NCBI GenBank assembly: GCA_910577115.1
Contig: CAJTMC010000058.1
Coordinates: 1-19,840 of the forward strand
Length of the DNA: 19,840 nucleotides
Source of the DNA: an uncultured Lachnospiraceae bacterium
GTDB taxonomy: Bacteria; Bacillota; Clostridia; Lachnospirales; Lachnospiraceae
Direction of reading: 5' to 3'
Positions within the stretch are counted from its first letter, which is position 1. Every line of letters starts with the position of its first letter. The notes under the pieces are model-generated. The model searched no databases. It had not been told where the DNA came from and saw nothing but the letters and a program-made list of their open reading frames with translations. This document shows positions 7,588-14,863 of the stretch, piece after piece. Position numbers and translations under genes: made by a program.

Positions 7588-10179
7588 ATGAAAGAAAAAA
7601 TAAAATGTCTTATGAAAAAAACTGACAAGCTTTACCTGTTATCATTTTTTTTGCCGGCGCTTATTTTGCTTGTAATATTTATAAAACGTGAGATTTTTCC
7701 ATTTGGAGACCGCTCTTTTCTTCATATTGATATGTATCACCAGTATTTTCCGTTTTTGGTGGAGTTTTATCATAAGCTAAGAGGCGGCGAAAGCCTGTTC
7801 TATTCATGGAATACCGGCATTGGCTCCAACTTTATCGCGTTGTATGCATATTATCTTGCCAGTCCGCTGAACTGGCTTTGTGTGCTGATGCCGGAACATT
7901 ATTTAATGGAATTTCTGTCTTATATGGTAATTCTTAAAACCGGACTTTGTGGGTTTACTTTCACCTATTATATAAGGAAACATTTCAACACCGACTCATG
8001 GGCTGTTCTTTTCTTTGCGCTGTTTTACGCTCTTTCCGGTTTTTTAGCAGCGTACAACTGGGATGTGATGTGGCTTGATGTCGTTGTCCTTGCGCCTGTT
8101 GTAATACTAGGTTTGGAAAAGCTGATTTATGAGGGAAAATGCAAGCTTTATTGTATCACGCTTGCTTTGTCCATTCTCTCAAACTACTATCTGTCAATTA
8201 TGCTTTGTATCTTTTTGGTACTTTACTTTGTTGTTCTTCTGATTGCGAGAAATCCGAAAGATGACAAGAACTCCGCTCCACTCTCCTTCTCATGGCTGAG
8301 CAATCTGAAAAACTTTTACTGGCGGGCAATCGTGCGTTTTGCCTTATACTCGCTGCTTGCGGGTGGAATGGCCGCCATACTGCTGATGCCTGAGCTTGCG
8401 GCGCTAAAATTTACAGAATTCAGCGACATCAATTTTCCGAAAAAAGTAGACATTTATTTTCCAGTGGCTGATATGGCTGCCCGTCATTTTTTTAACGTTA
8501 CGGTTGAAACAGGACTTGACCATTGGCCAAATATTTACTGTGGCGTCGCAGTGCTGATGCTGATGCCGCTCTATGTCCTTCAGAAAAAAATACCGATGCG
8601 TGAAAAAGCGCCAAAGCTTGCTTTGCTTGGATTTATGCTGATTAGCTTTTCTACAAATGTTTTAAACTTTATATGGCATGGTTTAAATTACCCTGACTCG
8701 CTTCCTGCAAGGCAGTCCTATTTGTACATTTTCCTGATGCTTGTACTCTGTTATGAGGCATTTGCCAATCTCAAAGAGCATTCTGTGAGGGAAATTGTTG
8801 CCGTATTTGCGGGGGCGCTCGCGTTTCTTATCTTCTGTGAAAAGGTTGTAACCGATGATTCCTTTACGGAAATCTGTTTTCTTGTAACAGGTATTTTTCT
8901 TATACTTTATGCGATTATTATCTGTTTTTACAGGACAAGCGAAAAGATTCCGATTGTATTTGTCGTTGTCGGCCTTATGGTTACAAGTACCGAATCAGGC
9001 GTCAACACATACCTTACAAGCGTGCCGACGGTTTCAAGGGATACGTATCTTTCAAACTATGATTCGTATCAAATTATCACAAACAGGGCAGTCCAAAACG
9101 AGGAGCATGATTTTTTCCGTTTTGACAAATTTGCAAGAAGAACGCAAAATGATGCGATGCTGATTGGTTTTCAGGGCTCTTCCTACTTTTCATCGACTCT
9201 GAACTCTCTTGTATCAGATTTTTATGAAAAATACGGCATGAAAGGCAGTCGGGTAAATTACTGCTTTGACGGCGCAACTCCTGTAACTGCTGCACTCCTT
9301 GCAAACCGATATATGCTCTATACGCTTGACAGGGGATATGACAATATTTTTGAGCTTGCCGACACCGAAGGAGAACTTTATCTGTACAAAAATAACTATG
9401 CGCTGCCATTTGGTTTTATGATTACGGAAACGGACAGCACAGAGCTTGACTCCCTTTTTGTCAGTGCGGAATATATGCGGGAAAACGTCCATGAAGACGA
9501 GGACGACGATGACTTAAATCCGATTGAGCGGCAAAACCGTCTTGTCCATCAGCTTGGAATTTCCGGAGATGTATTTCTTCCGGTAGACATCAATTTGTAC
9601 GGCTCCGACGGCGATCTATATGCATCAGAGAGTGCGCATTACTACGCATATACGTCAAATACCAAGATAGACGAAATTGAAATGAATTATGAGGGAAAAT
9701 CAAAAACATTCAGTCAGATTAAACGGAAATTTATTCTTGACCTCGGATATCACAATGAGGGCGAGACGCTGAACCTCAGTTCGAAGAATGATGAATCCCT
9801 GAATTTAAGTGCATACAAAATTGATACAGATGTGCTTGATCAATTTATTACAAGGCTGAGTGAGCAAACACTAATTGTCAACGATTATGACGAGACCGCC
9901 CTAACGGGAAGCATCAATGTTAGTACCGCCGGACAACTCGTCATGTCGGTTGCGTATGAACCCGGGTGGACGCTTCTCGTTGACGGTGTGGAAGCAAATA
10001 TGGAGGTCTTTGAGGATACCTTTATCAGTGTGTATTTGGACGAGGGATGGCATACCATTGAGCTGAAATATTTCCCGAAGGGACTTGTTCCGGGAATTCT
10101 GATTTCCATTGTAAGTATTGGTGCATTTGCGGCAATCTGTATACTGCAGGGCAAAAAAAAGGAATCCGGCAAGAAGTAG
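7588..10179 (+). CDS. yfhO: YfhO family membrane protein (GT-C-like, polymer glycosylation)
   Basis: YfhO-family proteins are large multi-membrane GT-C-like enzymes. In Bacillus and Listeria, relatives are implicated in adding sugars to lipoteichoic acid outside the cell from an undecaprenyl-phosphate sugar. The 863-residue product has a short basic N-terminus, a first membrane helix (about 16-33), and the acidic loop FGDRSFLHIDMYHQYFPF (D41, D48, Q52), typical of the first extracytoplasmic loop in this family. Many further helices run to about residue 460. A soluble extracytoplasmic part follows, with an acidic patch (EDEDDDD, about 634-640), and a last helix near the C-terminus (about 838-856) with a KKKESGKK tail. 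AGGAGG precedes the ATG at 7588, 15 bp after the LtaS-like gene, so the two are one operon. No CsbB/GtlA-type sugar loader is visible here. The sugar and acceptor are inference. Confidence 0.82.
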   Translation: MKEKIKCLMKKTDKLYLLSFFLPALILLVIFIKREIFPFGDRSFLHIDMYHQYFPFLVEFYHKLRGGESLFYSWNTGIGSNFIALYAYYLASPLNWLCVLMPEHYLMEFLSYMVILKTGLCGFTFTYYIRKHFNTDSWAVLFFALFYALSGFLAAYNWDVMWLDVVVLAPVVILGLEKLIYEGKCKLYCITLALSILSNYYLSIMLCIFLVLYFVVLLIARNPKDDKNSAPLSFSWLSNLKNFYWRAIVRFALYSLLAGGMAAILLMPELAALKFTEFSDINFPKKVDIYFPVADMAARHFFNVTVETGLDHWPNIYCGVAVLMLMPLYVLQKKIPMREKAPKLALLGFMLISFSTNVLNFIWHGLNYPDSLPARQSYLYIFLMLVLCYEAFANLKEHSVREIVAVFAGALAFLIFCEKVVTDDSFTEICFLVTGIFLILYAIIICFYRTSEKIPIVFVVVGLMVTSTESGVNTYLTSVPTVSRDTYLSNYDSYQIITNRAVQNEEHDFFRFDKFARRTQNDAMLIGFQGSSYFSSTLNSLVSDFYEKYGMKGSRVNYCFDGATPVTAALLANRYMLYTLDRGYDNIFELADTEGELYLYKNNYALPFGFMITETDSTELDSLFVSAEYMRENVHEDEDDDDLNPIERQNRLVHQLGISGDVFLPVDINLYGSDGDLYASESAHYYAYTSNTKIDEIEMNYEGKSKTFSQIKRKFILDLGYHNEGETLNLSSKNDESLNLSAYKIDTDVLDQFITRLSEQTLIVNDYDETALTGSINVSTAGQLVMSVAYEPGWTLLVDGVEANMEVFEDTFISVYLDEGWHTIELKYFPKGLVPGILISIVSIGAFAAICILQGKKKESGKK

Positions 10180-10186
10180 ATTCCAT

Positions 10187-10224
10187 AAAAAAACGGATTA
10201 TCCGATTGGATAATCCGTTTTTTT
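10187..10224. terminator. Perfect bidirectional terminator between yfhO and rqcH
   Basis: A 17-bp perfect inverted repeat (10187-10203 with 10208-10224) with a 4-nt GATT loop; both outer arms are seven A on the left and seven T on the right, so it works on either strand. It ends the plus-strand cassette 8 bp past the yfhO stop. It also ends rqcH from the other side; the rqcH stop codon (10223-10225) overlaps the base of the stem. Confidence 0.95.
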
Positions 10225-11974
10225 AATCCGCAGCCTGTTCTATACCATTGATATCCGAACCAATCACAAGGGAATAATTTGTGTAATATACTACAAATCC
10301 GGGCTTGGAACCGTTGGGTTTTTTAACGTTCTTTTTCTGTGTATAGTCAATCTCTACCTTCTCCTGACCTCTTGCCTGTGAATAATAGGCGGCAAGCTTT
10401 CCTGCCTCCTCAAATGCCCTGTCCGGAAGCTCGTCCCCGTTTGTCTTTACCACCACATGGGATCCTGGAATGCCTTTTGCATGAAACCACCAGTCATTGC
10501 CTGTGGCAAATTTAAACGTAAGCTCCTCGTTCTGGTAATTGTTTTTTCCCACATAGATATGATATCCGTCGCTGCTGATATAATGAAAGGGCTTGCTTGT
10601 GATCCGCTCGCGCTTTTGCTTTCCCTTCATACCACCTTTGCGCTTCATATAACCGCTCTCAATCAGCTCCTCCTTAATCTGCACCAAGTCCTCCTCCTGC
10701 AATGCAATATCAAGCGATGTGCTGATAGATGAGAGATGCTCTACCTCCGCCTTTGTCTCGGCTGTGAGCGTTGTCAAGGCTTCGTAAGTGCGCTTTAATT
10801 TTTGATATTTCTCAAAATACTTTTTCGCATTCTCGCCGGCGGAAAGCATCGGGTCTAACGGTATTGTAAGCATTTGATTATCATAATAATTCAGCGCTTC
10901 CAGGGAAGAATCCCCCGGCTGTGCCTCATATCCGTATGTATTTAAAAGTTCTCCGTAAATCCTGTATTTTTCGCGCTTCTTTGTATCTTCAAGCTGCTTT
11001 AACTGTAAATCATATTTTTTAACGTTTCGCTCCAATGCAGTTTGGACGATTTTTCTCAAGTCAACGGAACGCTGTCTGATGCGCGTGATCGCACTTTTCT
11101 GTGCATAATAATATTCCAACAATTCCGAAATCGTATCAAACAGCCGCGTGTTTTCGTCGGAATACGAGGTCAGCCTTGTCGCCGCATACTCCTTTGGCTG
11201 TCTGTTTTCGTAGACTACATTGGGCGTAAAATTTCCGTTTTTGATATTTTCCGACAGCGCATGGAGCTTTTCGGATATTCTGTCAAGCTCTGCATCCGAC
11301 AGACTGCCCGATGCTTTGTCCGGATCCACGCCTGCCCGATAGCAGAGTTCCTGTGCCACACAGGGAGAAAGTCCTGTAAATCCCATATAAACCGCCTTAT
11401 AGAGCGGCATATTTTTGGCTGTCAGCACTGTTGCGATTTCACCGCGCGCAGTTTCCAAAAGCTCTGCCTTATCCTGCGTTTTGGGAATAAAATACGTGCG
11501 TCCCGGCAGCACCTCGCGCACAGAGCTTACCATACCGGAAATATGCTTGATGCTGTCGATTATCATGTCTTTATCGTCACAGAAAATAATATTGCTGTGC
11601 TTTCCCATAAGCTCTATAATCAGATACTTACTGCATAAATCGCCCAATTCATTTAAGTGCTCAAGCTCCAGGCGCACCACTCTCTCAAGTCCCGGCTGTG
11701 TTACGGAAACGATCCTTGCATTTTGCAGATGCTTTCTTAAAAGCATGCAGAAATTCGGCGCCGTCATCGGGCTTGTCTTATTTTTATCCGTCAAATAAAT
11801 CAAAGGGAGCGATGCATCGGCAGATAACAGCAGTCTCACCTGCCCACAGCTTCCCTTTATAGTCAAGATTAGCTCATCCTTTTCAGGCTGAGCTATCTTG
11901 TAAATACGGCTTCCCGTTATCTTTTCTGTTAGTTCCCTGACAATCCCCGCGATTGTCACTCCGTCAAATGCCAT
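10223..11974 (-). CDS. rqcH: Ribosome-associated quality control protein RqcH (NFACT)
   Basis: RqcH binds stalled 50S-peptidyl-tRNA complexes and recruits tRNA-Ala to add C-terminal alanine tails that mark the nascent chain for degradation. Older annotations call it fibronectin-binding protein. The 583-residue product has an NFACT-N domain (MAFDGVTIAGIVREL; CMLLRKHLQNA about 76-86; ELMGKHSNIIF), a helix-hairpin-helix region (GLSPCVAQELCYRAG), a long coiled coil (about 280-430), and an NFACT-R domain (NDWWFHAKGIPGSHVVVK about 493-510, HAK/PGSH conserved). Position 97-98 reads ER where B. subtilis RqcH has the functional D97-R98, a conservative change. The ATG at 11974 has AGGA about 7 nt upstream. 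Single gene between glgA and a shared terminator. No clear promoter was found, so some read-through from glgA is possible. Confidence 0.93.
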   Translation of the reverse strand: MAFDGVTIAGIVRELTEKITGSRIYKIAQPEKDELILTIKGSCGQVRLLLSADASLPLIYLTDKNKTSPMTAPNFCMLLRKHLQNARIVSVTQPGLERVVRLELEHLNELGDLCSKYLIIELMGKHSNIIFCDDKDMIIDSIKHISGMVSSVREVLPGRTYFIPKTQDKAELLETARGEIATVLTAKNMPLYKAVYMGFTGLSPCVAQELCYRAGVDPDKASGSLSDAELDRISEKLHALSENIKNGNFTPNVVYENRQPKEYAATRLTSYSDENTRLFDTISELLEYYYAQKSAITRIRQRSVDLRKIVQTALERNVKKYDLQLKQLEDTKKREKYRIYGELLNTYGYEAQPGDSSLEALNYYDNQMLTIPLDPMLSAGENAKKYFEKYQKLKRTYEALTTLTAETKAEVEHLSSISTSLDIALQEEDLVQIKEELIESGYMKRKGGMKGKQKRERITSKPFHYISSDGYHIYVGKNNYQNEELTFKFATGNDWWFHAKGIPGSHVVVKTNGDELPDRAFEEAGKLAAYYSQARGQEKVEIDYTQKKNVKKPNGSKPGFVVYYTNYSLVIGSDINGIEQAAD

Positions 11975-12006
11975 TTATTTTTCCTGCCTTTTATTTTATC
12001 AGCTGC

Positions 12007-12037
12007 CCGAAAGAACGCTGTCCTTGCGTTCTTTTGG
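12007..12037. terminator. Hairpin between glgA and rqcH, possible weak terminator
   Basis: A 12-bp inverted repeat (12007-12018 with 12026-12037, one G-U type pair) with a 7-nt loop, 47 bp past the glgA stop. There is no proper T-tract after it on the minus strand, so it may be an mRNA-processing or stability hairpin, or a partial terminator that lets some transcription run into rqcH. Confidence 0.4.
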
Positions 12038-12083
12038 AAATTTAGCAGATCTTAGGTTATGTCTTTTACAGCCTTAGATTTGG

Positions 12084-13535
12084 TTAATTTCCTATCATCC
12101 AGTCATACATTTCCTGATACTTCAATGCAGATACCGCCCATGAATAGTCCGTTGCCATCGCGCGGTCTACAATCTTGTTCCAATCACGCTTTCTGTCGTA
12201 GTATATCTGCTCCGCATACCGGATTGCGCTGAGCATCTCATGTGCATTGTAATTGGTAAAGCTAAAGCCTGTGCCGGTACCTTCATACTCATTGTATGGC
12301 GCGACCGTATCCTTTAATCCGCCCGTCTCGCGCACGATGGGCACTGTACCGTAACGCAATGCCATAAGCTGACTTAACCCGCAAGGCTCAAAAAGAGAAG
12401 GCATCAGGAAGGCATCACAGGACGCATATATTCTGTGTGAAAGCTCCTCGGAATAATAAATATTTGCCGAAACTTTTCCATGATATTTCCAGTCAAAGTG
12501 GCGGAACATATTTTCGTAGCGTTCCTCTCCCGTACCAAGCACGACAAGCTGTACGTCATCCTTGCTGCACATTTCGTCCATAATATATGCAACCAAATCC
12601 ATACCCTTCTGATCGGTAAGTCTTGATACGATACCAACCATCATCTTCTTGTCATTCTCTTCCAAACCAAGCTGCTTTTGCAGGTCTCTCTTATTCTTAA
12701 TCTTTTCTTTTCTAAAGTTTCCGGCATTGTATTTATGAACAATCAACTCGTCGCTCGCCGGATTATACTCGTCGTAATCAATTCCGTTTACAATGCCTCT
12801 AAGGTCATTGCTTCTTGCGTTTAACAGTCCGTTGAGCTTTTCACCGTAGAAGTCTGTCTTAATCTCCTCCGCGTAGGTTTCGCTTACTGTCGTGATTGCG
12901 TCCGCATATGTCAGTCCGCCCTTCAAAAGGTTGCCGTCCTTAAAGAAGCCAAGCTTATCCGGTGTGAAATAAGAGTTGTCAAGCCCTGTGATTCCCTGTA
13001 CGGTCTTGATATCATAAATTCCCTGAAACTTCAGATTGTGAATTGTCATGATAGACTTAATGCCCTGATAAAATTCACCCTGTGCAAAGCGCTCTTTCAG
13101 GTATACCGGAATAATTCCGGTCTGCCAGTCGTGGCAGTGGATAATATCGGGTCTGAAACCGATTACGGGTAATATTGATAATGCTGCCTTTGAGAAAAAT
13201 ACAAACTTCGTAATCTCGCCGATATGATTGTCGCTATAAGGTTTAAAGCCGCTAAACATTTTCTCATTGTCAATAAAATAATATGTGATTCCGTCATATT
13301 GTGCCTCCAGCACGCCAACGTACTCATTTTGTCCCATGAAATCCATATAAAAATGTGTTCTGTACTGCATCAAGGATTTCATATGGTCCGACATACACAT
13401 GTACTTCGGGAGAATAACTCTTGAGTCAAAGTATCTCTTATCATAATACTTCGGAAGAGAACCTACAACATCGGCAAGTCCTCCTGTTTTAATAAACGGT
13501 ACGCCTTCTGAAGCCACAAATAAAATATTCTTCAT
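12084..13535 (-). CDS. glgA: Glycogen synthase (ADP-glucose type, GT5)
   Basis: Transfers glucose from ADP-glucose to the growing alpha-1,4-glucan. The 483-residue product is full length with a GT-B fold. The N-terminal domain starts MKNILFVASEGVPFIKTGGLADVVG with the ADP-glucose-binding KTGGL (K16). Later come HCHDWQTG-type (IIHCHDWQTGIIPVYL), IHNLKFQG, VNGIDYDEYNPA and SRLTDQKG. The C-terminal domain has SLFEPCGLSQLMALRYGTVPIVRETGGL (SLFEPCGL about 380-387), including the catalytic/retaining-GT glutamate region. The ATG at 13535 is preferred over a GTG at 13556; an AAGGGA lies about 10 nt upstream. It has its own promoter at 13647-13675 and a leader of about 105 nt. No other glg genes are adjacent. 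Directly upstream is the Spo0A-like gene. In solventogenic Clostridium, granulose accumulation depends on Spo0A, so regulation by the neighbour is a reasonable inference. Confidence 0.96.
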   Translation of the reverse strand: MKNILFVASEGVPFIKTGGLADVVGSLPKYYDKRYFDSRVILPKYMCMSDHMKSLMQYRTHFYMDFMGQNEYVGVLEAQYDGITYYFIDNEKMFSGFKPYSDNHIGEITKFVFFSKAALSILPVIGFRPDIIHCHDWQTGIIPVYLKERFAQGEFYQGIKSIMTIHNLKFQGIYDIKTVQGITGLDNSYFTPDKLGFFKDGNLLKGGLTYADAITTVSETYAEEIKTDFYGEKLNGLLNARSNDLRGIVNGIDYDEYNPASDELIVHKYNAGNFRKEKIKNKRDLQKQLGLEENDKKMMVGIVSRLTDQKGMDLVAYIMDEMCSKDDVQLVVLGTGEERYENMFRHFDWKYHGKVSANIYYSEELSHRIYASCDAFLMPSLFEPCGLSQLMALRYGTVPIVRETGGLKDTVAPYNEYEGTGTGFSFTNYNAHEMLSAIRYAEQIYYDRKRDWNKIVDRAMATDYSWAVSALKYQEMYDWMIGN

Positions 13536-13646
13536 CTTATCAAATCCCTTTCTCACAATTTATCTATGCTGACTATGATGTAGAAAAGCATTCAACACCC
13601 TAATCCCATACGAAATGCGTTTTAACTATAGTTTCAGCTTACCATA

Positions 13647-13675
13647 ATTATACACACACTCCACTAAAATGTAAA
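13647..13675 (-). promoter_or_regulatory. Sigma-A promoter of glgA
   Basis: On the minus strand, -35 TTTACA (13670-13675), a 17-bp spacer and a perfect -10 TATAAT (13647-13652). Start of transcription would be near 13640. The leader contains TGTAGAA on the plus strand (13579-13585), one mismatch from the Spo0A box core TGTCGAA. The -35 begins 24 bp after the end of the Spo0A-like gene, with no clear terminator between them. Confidence 0.85.
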
Positions 13676-13699
13676 GAAATTCATGCATTTTTATACGTT

Positions 13700-14242
13700 T
13701 TATGCTCTATAATGAAGCCTTATTTTATCAGCAATGAGTGCAATAAACTCAGAATTTGTGGGCTTTCCCTTTCCGATATTAATGGTATAGCCAAACAGTG
13801 CGTCCAGTGTCTCCATCTTTCCTCTGCTCCATGCCACTTCAATGGCATGCCTGATGGCACGCTCCACGCGGCTTGGCGTTGTCTGGAACTTCTTTGCAAT
13901 TGACGGATAAAGGATTTTCGTAATCGAATTGAGCATTTCCGTGTCCTCCACAGACATGATGATTGCTTCTCTCAAATACTGGTATCCTTTTATATGGGCA
14001 GGTACACCAATTTCATGAATCATATCTGTAACGTCCTTTTCCAGATCATGTTCCCTGCTTCCGGATTCAAACATTCCTTTGTTGTCTGCGCCAAAAAGCT
14101 TCTTTGCATCATCTCCTGTACTCTTGTCGCTCGCAGGCACCGTTATCATAATCTGAAATGCTTTATCTTTTGAGAGCAAATCGCTCAGAATGTTAAAAAT
14201 TCTTTCGTTATCCTGCTGTGTCACTACATTTAATTGTTCCAT
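13700..14242 (-). CDS. Spo0A-family DNA-binding regulator lacking an intact receiver domain
   Basis: The 180-residue product carries a complete Spo0A C-terminal DNA-binding domain (about 70-180): HEIGVPAHIKGYQYLREAI, ITKILYPSIAKKF, the recognition-helix region TTPSRVERAIRHAIEVAWSR (121-140), LFGYT and GKPTNSEFIALIADK. Full Spo0A is about 265 residues, so roughly 85 are missing at or near the N-terminus. Residues 1-33 align without gaps, by eye, to the start of B. subtilis Spo0A (shared M1, E2, V6, D11, N12, L19, S20), but the acidic D10 is Q and there is no segment for phosphoacceptor D56. Residues 34-70 could be a linker or a remnant of the second half of the receiver. GGAGG lies 7 nt before ATG 14242 and no receiver-coding frame exists upstream, so it is not a simple frameshift. 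It may be a paralogue; the usual spoIVB neighbour is absent. It may act without phosphorylation. Confidence 0.88.
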   Translation of the reverse strand: MEQLNVVTQQDNERIFNILSDLLSKDKAFQIMITVPASDKSTGDDAKKLFGADNKGMFESGSREHDLEKDVTDMIHEIGVPAHIKGYQYLREAIIMSVEDTEMLNSITKILYPSIAKKFQTTPSRVERAIRHAIEVAWSRGKMETLDALFGYTINIGKGKPTNSEFIALIADKIRLHYRA

Positions 14243-14285
14243 AGATTTACCTCCATTTTTTCACCGGCCTGCCAAAATAATCTGT

Positions 14286-14305
14286 CGTTTTGACAACGCA
14301 AAACG
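14286..14305. repeat. Inverted repeat in the leader of the Spo0A-like gene
   Basis: Perfect 7-bp arms CGTTTTG (14286-14292) and CAAAACG (14299-14305) around a 6-nt spacer. It lies just downstream of the putative -10 on the minus strand, a position typical of a repressor operator or a leader hairpin. One arm overlaps TGTCAAAA (minus strand, 14295-14288), close to a Spo0A box. Confidence 0.5.
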
Positions 14306-14309
14306 TATT

Positions 14310-14339
14310 ATATTCTACGTTGCAGACCTGAAATGCTTT
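14310..14339 (-). promoter_or_regulatory. Sigma-H-like promoter of the Spo0A-like gene
   Basis: On the minus strand, AAAGCATTT (14339-14331), 12 bp, then GTAGAATAT (14318-14310). The recalled B. subtilis sigma-H consensus is RnAGGAwWW-N11/12-RnnGAATww: eight of nine -35 positions and all -10 positions agree, the mismatch being C for the second G. An overlapping sigma-A-type TATAAT (14312-14307) has no good -35 partner. Transcription would begin about 55-60 nt before the ATG. B. subtilis spo0A also has a sigma-H promoter. Confidence 0.5.
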
Positions 14340-14342
14340 TTT

Positions 14343-14618
14343 ATTCCAAAATGTACCAACATTTGGTGAAATTAATTATATAAGAATGTCAATTTATCTT
14401 GTAAGAAGTATTTGTCGCGCAATTTCGAGCGGTAACGACTTAATTACCTATTGTTCGCACAACACCCTTAAAATACTACAAAATAAGGTGTTTCTTCCTG
14501 TCAAAATAGCGAAAAACATTTTTTCACGCACTAGTTTTTTTAATTTTGCGCGATTATTTTAGTAATTTTCTAACTTTTATGCGTTTTTGCAATTATTTTC
14601 AGTCTTTTTAAAAATCTA
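14343..14618. other. AT-rich intergenic region between the Spo0A-like gene and tRNA-Val
   Basis: No supported gene on either strand. It holds two imperfect hairpins: 14346-14354 with 14359-14366 (one bulged A, loop ACCA), and 14461-14470 with 14484-14492 (one bulged C). It also holds scattered Spo0A-box-like words: TTTGTCG at 14411-14417 and TGTCAAAA at 14499-14506. A TTGACA on the minus strand near 14390 is followed by TATAAT only 6 bp later, so it is not a usable promoter pair. Confidence 0.4.
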
Positions 14619-14646
14619 TTGACTTTTCTTAAAATACCAGTATAAT
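14619..14646 (+). promoter_or_regulatory. Promoter of tRNA-Val
   Basis: -35 TTGACT (14619-14624), a 16-bp spacer and a perfect -10 TATAAT (14641-14646). Transcription would start about 25 nt before the mature tRNA 5' end. Confidence 0.8.
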
Positions 14647-14678
14647 AAATAAAGATAACAGATATTTCTGTTGCGAAT

Positions 14679-14751
14679 GGGGTCTTAGCTCAGCTGGGAG
14701 AGCATCTGCCTTACAAGCAGAGGGTCACAGGTTCGAGCCCTGTAGGCCCCA
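14679..14751 (+). tRNA. tRNA-Val (anticodon UAC)
   Basis: A 73-nt cloverleaf. The acceptor GGGGTCT pairs with AGGCCCC (one U-G pair), discriminator A at 14751. The D arm contains AGCTCAGCTGGGAGAGC. The anticodon stem TCTGC/GCAGA closes the loop CTTACAA with anticodon TAC. The T arm is ACAGG-TTCGAGC-CCTGT. The 3' CCA is not encoded and would be added after transcription. A T-rich stretch follows at once (14752-14760), and the hairpin at 14819-14862 may also stop transcription on this strand. Confidence 0.97.
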
Positions 14752-14818
14752 TTTTTATTTGCATGGTCCTCACTGCAAATTTTCCTGCGCAGCCATAGAA
14801 AGAAACAGATGGAATAAA

Positions 14819-14862
14819 AACAGAGCCGTTTTTGCATTGATGATACAAAAAGCGGCTCTGTT
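14819..14862. terminator. Terminator of the thioesterase-DUF6273 unit
   Basis: Long hairpin: 14819-14834 pairs with 14846-14862 (one bulged base), 11-nt loop. On the minus strand it starts 2 nt after the DUF6273 gene stop and is followed by TTTTTATT, a typical rho-independent terminator. On the plus strand it is followed by the less regular TTATTATTTC and may back up the end of the tRNA transcript. Confidence 0.88.
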
Positions 14863-14863
14863 A

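Noticed and set aside
11042..11638. A 198-residue plus-strand reading frame.
   Set aside because: It is fully antisense to rqcH, has no family resemblance and no ribosome site; a shadow frame.
14374..14393. TTGACA plus TATAAT on the minus strand as a promoter for the short spo0A.
   Set aside because: The hexamers are only 6 bp apart, far from the 16-18 bp needed.
14243..14678. A possible frameshifted receiver domain upstream of the short spo0A.
   Set aside because: The region is AT-rich, has no open frame of useful length, and a clean ribosome site defines the start at 14242.
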